NCBI RefSeq assembly: GCF_000003815.2
Contig: NW_023365716.1
Location: forward strand, 58,848 to 95,745
Origin: Branchiostoma floridae
Taxonomy: Eukaryota > Chordata > Leptocardii > Amphioxiformes > Branchiostomatidae
DNA length: 36,898 bases
Direction of reading: 5' to 3'
Made by a program: the position numbers and the translations under genes. This document shows, in pieces, positions 31,917 to 36,898 of the stretch (its first letter is position 1; every line of letters starts with the position of its first letter). The notes beneath the pieces were generated by a model. That model did no database searches and was not told the DNA's origin. It saw only the letters and a program-made list of their open reading frames with translations.

Positions 31917-33443
31917 ATGGCGGAGTTCACATTTGTGCCTCCCGTTAAAGAGCTTCATGCGGAACAAACTGCGAACGAGACGCACATCAAAGAGGAGCCA
32001 CTGGATGGCAACAGGATGGACCAGGAAACCTACGGCTACCAACCAAACGGGCACCCTTGGAGTGAGATTTACAACAGTTGGGAGCAGCCAACAGACACGG
32101 GAGGGCAGCAGGACGAGGAAAGGGACGTTCCAAACGACGAAACGTGCGGTGTAAAAGCGGAAATGGAAGAGTCCAGCTGTGAGCTTTCTACTGGAGAACT
32201 GTGTTCTGGGCATGCTGCGAAGGAGATGGGCCATTCTGGGAAGACGACGGACCGTACAGAACACCCTGTGAAGGAGAGTGACAGCAGGGAGACCCAGACA
32301 ACAGACATGGGCCTGCGGCAGGAAACGTGTGATGTGAACTTTCCCCAAGCTGACAACACATCAACCTCACAGGTACAGGAGAGCAGAGGCAATGTGGGAA
32401 GGCATGTGGTTAAACACGCCGGTGAGAAACCCTACATGTGTTGGGAGTGTGGGTACAGAGCAGGTAAAAAATCTCACTTATCTGTACACATGAGAACCCA
32501 CACAGGAGAAAAACCCTACAAGTGCGACCAGTGTAACTATTCTGCTGCACAGAAATCCACTTTGGACCGACACCTAGAAAAACACACTGGTGAGAAACCC
32601 TACATGTGTGGGGAGTGTGGGTACAGGACAACTAACAAGTCTACCCTATCTACACATATGAGAATCCATACAGGTGACAAGCCTTATAAATGTGACCGGT
32701 GTGACTATTCTGCAGCAAAGAAATCTACTCTAGACGAACATCTGACAAAACACACCGGTGAGAAACCCTACATGTGCGGGGAATGTGGGTACAGGACGGC
32801 TCGGAAGTCTCACTTATCCAAACATATGAGGACCCACACAGGAGAAAAACCGTACAAGTGTGACCAGTGCGACTATTCTGCTGCACATAAATCCACTTTG
32901 GACAAACATCTAGTAAGACACACCGGTGAGAAACCCTACATGTGTGGGGAGTGTGGGTACAGGACAGCTGACAAGTGGAACTTATCCCGACATATGAAGA
33001 CCCATACAGGAGAGAAACCGTACAAGTGTTACCAGTGTGACTATTCTGCTGCAGACAATGTCAGTTTGGACAAGCACCAAAGAAAACACATCGGTGAGAA
33101 ATTCTACATGTGCGGGGAGTGTGGGTACAGGACAGCTGACAGGGCTACCTTATCCCGCCACATGAGAACCCATATAGGAGAAAAACGCTACAAGTGTGAC
33201 CAGTGTGATTATTCTGCTGCAGACAAATCCAAATTGGGTCGACATAAAAGAAAACACACCGGTGAGAAACCCTACATGTGTGGCGAGTGTGGGTACAGGA
33301 CGGCTCAGAAGTATCATTTATATGAACACTTGAGGTCCCATACAGGAGAAAGACCCTACAAGTGTGACCATTGTGACTATTCTGCTGCACAGAAAACCAC
33401 CTTGAACCAACATCTAAGAAAGCACACAGATAAAAAGACCTAG
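31917..33443 (+). CDS. Gene D: 12-finger C2H2 protein, MAEF type, intact
   Basis: 508 residues, the cleanest member. The ATG lies two bases after TTTTAG|AG. The N-terminal domain (about residues 1-170) begins MAEFTFVPPVKELHAEQTAN, with SUMO-type HIKEE and GVKAE, few HPGKE repeats, and ends GRHVVKHAGEKP, a half-finger. Twelve fingers alternate perfectly A/B, all with C-X2-C-X12-H-X3-H. The aromatic residue follows the second Cys directly (CGY, CDY), as in REST and CTCF fingers, not at the classical Phe position. Predicted contact residues (-1,2,3,6) are KSHV, QSTR, NSTT, KSTE, RSHK, HSTK, DWNR, DVSK, DATR, DSKR, QYHE, QTTQ. Complete promoter, leader exon and poly(A) signal are present. Role inferred: nuclear sequence-specific regulator. 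Confidence 0.92.
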   Translation: MAEFTFVPPVKELHAEQTANETHIKEEPLDGNRMDQETYGYQPNGHPWSEIYNSWEQPTDTGGQQDEERDVPNDETCGVKAEMEESSCELSTGELCSGHAAKEMGHSGKTTDRTEHPVKESDSRETQTTDMGLRQETCDVNFPQADNTSTSQVQESRGNVGRHVVKHAGEKPYMCWECGYRAGKKSHLSVHMRTHTGEKPYKCDQCNYSAAQKSTLDRHLEKHTGEKPYMCGECGYRTTNKSTLSTHMRIHTGDKPYKCDRCDYSAAKKSTLDEHLTKHTGEKPYMCGECGYRTARKSHLSKHMRTHTGEKPYKCDQCDYSAAHKSTLDKHLVRHTGEKPYMCGECGYRTADKWNLSRHMKTHTGEKPYKCYQCDYSAADNVSLDKHQRKHIGEKFYMCGECGYRTADRATLSRHMRTHIGEKRYKCDQCDYSAADKSKLGRHKRKHTGEKPYMCGECGYRTAQKYHLYEHLRSHTGERPYKCDHCDYSAAQKTTLNQHLRKHTDKKT

Positions 33444-34010
33444 ATAGAGTTTTTCGGAACAGGACAACTCAAATGTCTGAATAGCCAAGCATATGAGAAC
33501 CTAGCCTGGATACCATACCCCAACCTCAAAATATATCTTTCGTGTTGGGGTCTGCAGGATGGCTGTAGAAAGGTTCTCGAAGGCCCTTGATCAGAGGGAG
33601 GAGAACCTATGATTGATGACCACTTTCACCACAGGTAGCCAGCTACAACACACCACAGTTGGTCAGCAGGCTATCACAGTAGCGAATCAGGTACTTGGTG
33701 GCCACTGTTATGGATTCAAAAAGTACAGTTGGGGGTCTTTAACCAATCATGGCAGGGGTGTAATTACCTCCTGCTGATCCTGTGCTGTTCTATTGGCGGA
33801 GTTTTTTGCCCACTATAAGGGGTACAATTGAGAAGAGTTCCTATCCCATCCGGCCAGACCCCTGCACGATAGATTCTTGAGATCGGGCTGGGGTTTGGTG
33901 ACCAGGCTAATACGAACCCAGGAGGAGGAAAACCATATAAGACTTACCAGTTACTATAACTACTTTGCAGCTAGGAAATCTCGCCTTTATCTACTTTTGA
34001 TATGCTAAAA
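33444..34010 (+). pseudogene. Decayed finger tail of gene D, split by a MITE
   Basis: 33450-33502 reads FRNRTTQMSE-stop-PSI, a type A finger remnant ending in CATATGAGAACC. After the inserted MITE, 33909-34000 continues RTQEEENHIR...YFAARKS, a linker and type B remnant. Both are full of stops. Confidence 0.7.
33503..33908. mobile_element. MITE with 24-bp imperfect terminal inverted repeats
   Basis: Left end AGCCTGGATACCATACCCCA (33503 on); right end, read inward, AGCCTGGTCACCAAACCCCA (from 33908); 19 of 24 terminal bases agree. Length 406 bp, no coding capacity. Flanks ATATGAGAACC and AATACGAACC look like a degenerate duplication of the finger sequence. Compare the published LanceleTn-type amphioxus MITEs; family not assigned. 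Confidence 0.7.
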
Positions 34011-34772
34011 GCTTGGCAAGGCTCATGACAAATGTTCCAGATAGAGTGCTTGTGTAAAATAGCTCCTGGGCTAATTGATGTCTTGTATACGTGAACGTCA
34101 TCGACTCATAGAGGTTAGTTTTGCATCTAAGATAGTGTTAGTTTCTGTATAGCAAGGGTGCTTGTTTAATTGTGGGCAAAAAATCGACCATTTATGTATT
34201 TTCGCTCAGTGTAAACATTTTTGTGATCATAGAAGTATGACAGCTTTTTTAAACATCCGTATATTGCTTTGATGTATCCGAAAGAATAACATCTACAACA
34301 ATACGTACATTGTGTATACTGTTAATATGCATGTACTTGGCACATGCCGTCTGTTTGTGCACTTGTATTCTTAGTATTTGTAGCTGATAGCAATTTATAT
34401 TATACTAAAATATTTGTTAACTTGGTTTTGATTCTAGTAAAATAAAGTAAGTGTATCCAAAGTCTATGATTTCCTTTTTGCCGTAGCAGTTTTAGCGTAA
34501 GATATATATAGATATCTTCAATGTGGAAAAGATGAAGATTGAAAAAAAAATGAAGAGTAAACGATGCCAACAATGATTGTGGATTTAAATCATATTCAAA
34601 TAACGTCATTACCGTGTTTAAAATTCTTAATTGCAATTGAATAAGAAATCCTGCGCATATCACCCCTTCTGCCGGATTTCACCTGATTTGGCCTTAAGGT
34701 AAAAAAAAAGTAACACAAAATGATAAATACAAATCAAAGTTTCAAACGTTTTGCTAGGCTCGAAACCGCGGT
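34011..34772 (+). other. 3' UTR of gene D and spacer
   Basis: AT-rich. Poly(A) signal AATAAA at 34441-34446, followed by GTAAGTGTATCCAAAG. No gene is seen before the next promoter. Confidence 0.6.
34441..34446 (+). terminator. Poly(A) signal of gene D
   Basis: AATAAA in the same context as 26521 and 30189. Confidence 0.6.
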
Positions 34773-35032
34773 TTATGCGGTTATCTCTGGTTTGACCCAT
34801 TGTAAAGCGAGTATCAGGATTGTAACCTCTGACCTTTGCCCCGTCTTAACTTACGCCCGCCATTTTGTTCCATCATCGTCTTCGTTACTCACCTTCTTCT
34901 CCAAACTGCTNNNNNNNNNNNNNNNNNNNNNNNNNNNNNNNNNNNNNNNNNNNNNNNNNNNNNNNNNNNNNNNNNNNNNNNNNNNNNNNNNNNNNNNNNN
35001 NNNNNNNNNNGCTAACCACCATAGACATACAG
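34773..35032 (+). promoter_or_regulatory. Promoter module and leader exon of gene E (contains a gap)
   Basis: TTATGCGGTTA (34773-34783), DR1-like TAACCT-C-TGACCT (34823-34835), YY1-like GCCCGCCATTTT (34855-34866), 100 N (34911-35010), leader exon ending CATACAG|GTAAGATC at 35032. Only 66 known bases lie between the YY1-like site and the donor. Confidence 0.65.
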
Positions 35033-35582
35033 GTAAGATCTGTGGTTGCTGCTTAAGCTTCCTGGTCGGTGCTGTTTACCGGTAAATTGGATTTATGGGT
35101 GTGTTTGTGATGTGTGCTTTGGTGGGGAGGGGGGCAGTCAATGTAAATTGCATTTATGTGTGAGATGTTTTCGGGGCCACTTGCACTTGAATATCTGTCA
35201 CACAAGACTTCCTACCAGTCTTCACTAATTTCGATCCTAGTACTTTATAGACCCGGGGGCGGCGGATAAATAGTGTGTTCTGCTGGGTTTACGGAAACGG
35301 CTGGGGTTCCTTGGTTGTCTACCTGGACTGTCTACCTGGACTGTCTACCTGGGCTATCACGCCAGGCTACTCAGATAAAAAAAGCAATGAAGAATTACGA
35401 GCGATTTTGTTATATTCCATGGAAGGTATTCAGTCTTGTTATTAGCAAATACAAGATAAAAACATATAAAGGGACACAGAAGAATTTCTTGTGTAAAATT
35501 AAACCTCCACCACCCCCTGTTTGTAAAAAAAAAGTTTTGGATTAATCTTTTTCTTTCCAATATTTTCTTCTCATCGTTTTAG
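35033..35582 (+). other. Leader intron of gene E
   Basis: 550 bp, the shortest of the set; GT at 35033, AG at 35581-35582. It carries the conserved intron block, GGTGGGGAGGGGGGC, a GC-box plus TATA-like stretch (GGGGGCGG, GATAAATAG, about 35255-35275), and three tandem copies of the 13-mer TGTCTACCTGGAC (35316-35354). Confidence 0.6.
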
Positions 35583-35584
35583 AG

Positions 35585-36898
35585 ATGGCGGAGTCCACGT
35601 GTGTGCCTCCTGCAGAACAAACTTCGAACGAGACGCACATCAAAGAGGAGCCGACAGAAGACACTGGATGGCAACAGGATGCACAAGAGAACGTGCTGTT
35701 TCAGGAAAGGTACAGTGAGGATCAAAAAACCTTCGACTACTTCGGTGCAACGCAACCAACCGGGCATCCTTGGAACGAGACTTACAACAGTTGGGAGCAG
35801 ACAACAGACACGGGACGGCAGCAGGACGAGGAAAGGGACGTTCCAAACGGCGAAACGTGCGGTGTAAAAGCGGAAATGGAAGAGTCCAGCTGTGGATTTG
35901 TTAGTATCGGAGAACATCCTGGGAAGGAGATGGAACTTTTTGGAAATCCTGGGAAGGAGAGTGACAGCAGGGAGACCCAGACAACAGACATGGGCCTGCA
36001 GCAGGAAATGTGTGATGTGAACGTTTCAAAACCTGACAACACATTAACCTCACAGGTACAGGAGACCATAGGCATTACTGGAATGTATGTGGTTGAACAC
36101 ACCGGTGAGAAACCTTTCGTGTGTGGGGAGTGCGGGTACCGGGCAGCTTATAGGTCTCACATATCCCAACATATGAGAACCCACACAGGAGAGAAACCCT
36201 ACAAGTGTCACCATTGTGACTATGCTGCTGCACAGAAGGGCAGTCTGGCCTATCATATAGCAACAAAACACACCGGTGAGAAACCCTACATGTGTGGAGA
36301 GTGTGGGTATAGGGCGACAAAAATGTTTGACTTAGCAAGGCATATGAGAACTCATACAGGAGAAAAACCCTACAAGTGTGACCAGTGCGACTATTCTGCT
36401 GCACAAAAAGGCAACTTGGACCAACACATAGCAGCAAAACACAGTGAGAAACCCTACATATGTTGGGAGTGTGGGTACAGGACAGCTTTTAAGTCATATT
36501 TATCCCAACATATGAGAACCCATACAGGAGAAAAACCGTATAAGTGTGACCAGTGCGACTATTCTGCAGCACAGAAATCTGCTTTGCACGCACATCTAGC
36601 AAAACACACAGACGGAGGGCGCCACGTGTGTGACGTGTGTGGGTACAGGACACCTTATAGACCAACGTTATCTCAACACATGAGAACCCACACAGGAGAA
36701 AAACCCTACAAGTGTGACCACTGTCACTTTTCTTCAGCGCGGAAAGATGATTTGAAGAAACATGTAGCAAACCACACCGGTGACAAACCCTTCATGTGTG
36801 TAGAGTGTGGATACAGAGCATATACTAGATCTATCTTATCCGCACATATGAGAAAGCATTCAGGGGAAAAACCCTACAAGTGTGACCAGTGTGACTAT
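35585..36898 (+). CDS. Gene E: C2H2 zinc-finger protein, MAES type, runs off the right edge
   Basis: 438 codons are open with no stop before the window ends. The ATG lies two bases after CGTTTTAG|AG. The N-terminal domain begins MAESTCVPPAEQTSNETHIK and lacks the PVKELHA segment of its paralogs, but keeps HIKEE and GVKAE. The HPGKE run is short (GEHPGKEMELFGNPGKESDS). Nine complete fingers and the start of a tenth follow. Fingers 2 and 4 have H-X4-H spacing. The linker after finger 4 lacks its Gly (KHSEKP), and the one after finger 6 is TDGGRH, so these joints may bind DNA in altered register. Finger 1 has Ile at the usual Leu position (SHISQH). No lesion is visible. Confidence 0.9.
   Translation, partial: MAESTCVPPAEQTSNETHIKEEPTEDTGWQQDAQENVLFQERYSEDQKTFDYFGATQPTGHPWNETYNSWEQTTDTGRQQDEERDVPNGETCGVKAEMEESSCGFVSIGEHPGKEMELFGNPGKESDSRETQTTDMGLQQEMCDVNVSKPDNTLTSQVQETIGITGMYVVEHTGEKPFVCGECGYRAAYRSHISQHMRTHTGEKPYKCHHCDYAAAQKGSLAYHIATKHTGEKPYMCGECGYRATKMFDLARHMRTHTGEKPYKCDQCDYSAAQKGNLDQHIAAKHSEKPYICWECGYRTAFKSYLSQHMRTHTGEKPYKCDQCDYSAAQKSALHAHLAKHTDGGRHVCDVCGYRTPYRPTLSQHMRTHTGEKPYKCDHCHFSSARKDDLKKHVANHTGDKPFMCVECGYRAYTRSILSAHMRKHSGEKPYKCDQCDY

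Overview
The window is metazoan genomic DNA, most probably from a lancelet (Branchiostoma). Intron-containing genes, AATAAA poly(A) signals, SINE and MITE insertions and minisatellites rule out a prokaryote. Almost every coding stretch is an array of C2H2 zinc fingers in which two types alternate: type A ([18 protein letters not shown]) and type B ([17 protein letters not shown]), joined by TGEKP linkers. This style is typical of the large amphioxus polydactyl zinc-finger expansions. The species call is inference; the finger family is read directly.

Layout. Minus strand, left part: promoter and leader exon of a gene whose coding exon lies off the left edge (336-531); gene A (3161-1689, leader exon ending at 4044); gene B (8248-6329, one frameshift, 5' end lost at a 5-N gap). 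Plus strand: gene P (8881-10067), cut at its 3' end by a 141-bp satellite (10205-11050). Then come unrecognised DNA, a 26-bp minisatellite (12029-13046), one possible transporter exon (13185-13293), a 5'-truncated finger array called copy 2 (13709-14560), and gene C (17332-18936) followed by about 1.4 kb of decayed fingers. Gene F (22371-20683) is on the minus strand and converges on C. Further plus-strand units are gene G (24478-25686), pseudogene H (27701-28782), an orphan 3' UTR near 30.2 kb, gene D (31917-33443) and gene E (35585 to the right edge). Nine assembly gaps interrupt the window; four are arbitrary 100-N joins.

How the units work together. A, C, D and E share one architecture: a short leader exon ending in a CATAGAC-like sequence plus CAG|GTAAG, an intron of 0.55-1.0 kb, then a single coding exon whose ATG sits two bases after the acceptor. 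They share an acidic N-terminal domain with two SUMO-type motifs (IKEE, VKAE). Six leader exons, including H and the off-window gene, carry the same upstream module: TTATGCGGCGA, a DR1-type nuclear-receptor half-site pair, a YY1-like CCGCCATTTT, then 99-101 bp to the splice donor. The natural reading is a tandemly duplicated, co-regulated family of sequence-specific nuclear DNA-binding proteins, analogous in organisation to vertebrate KRAB-ZNF clusters but with a different N-terminal domain. Their targets cannot be read from the sequence.

The cluster is turning over. There is an inverted duplication of about 3.8 kb (about 2.8-7.0 kb against 13.7-17.7 kb), two-finger tandem amplification, finger reordering, shared and private frameshifts, transposon insertions in coding and intronic DNA, and fossil fingers downstream of the stop codon in several genes.
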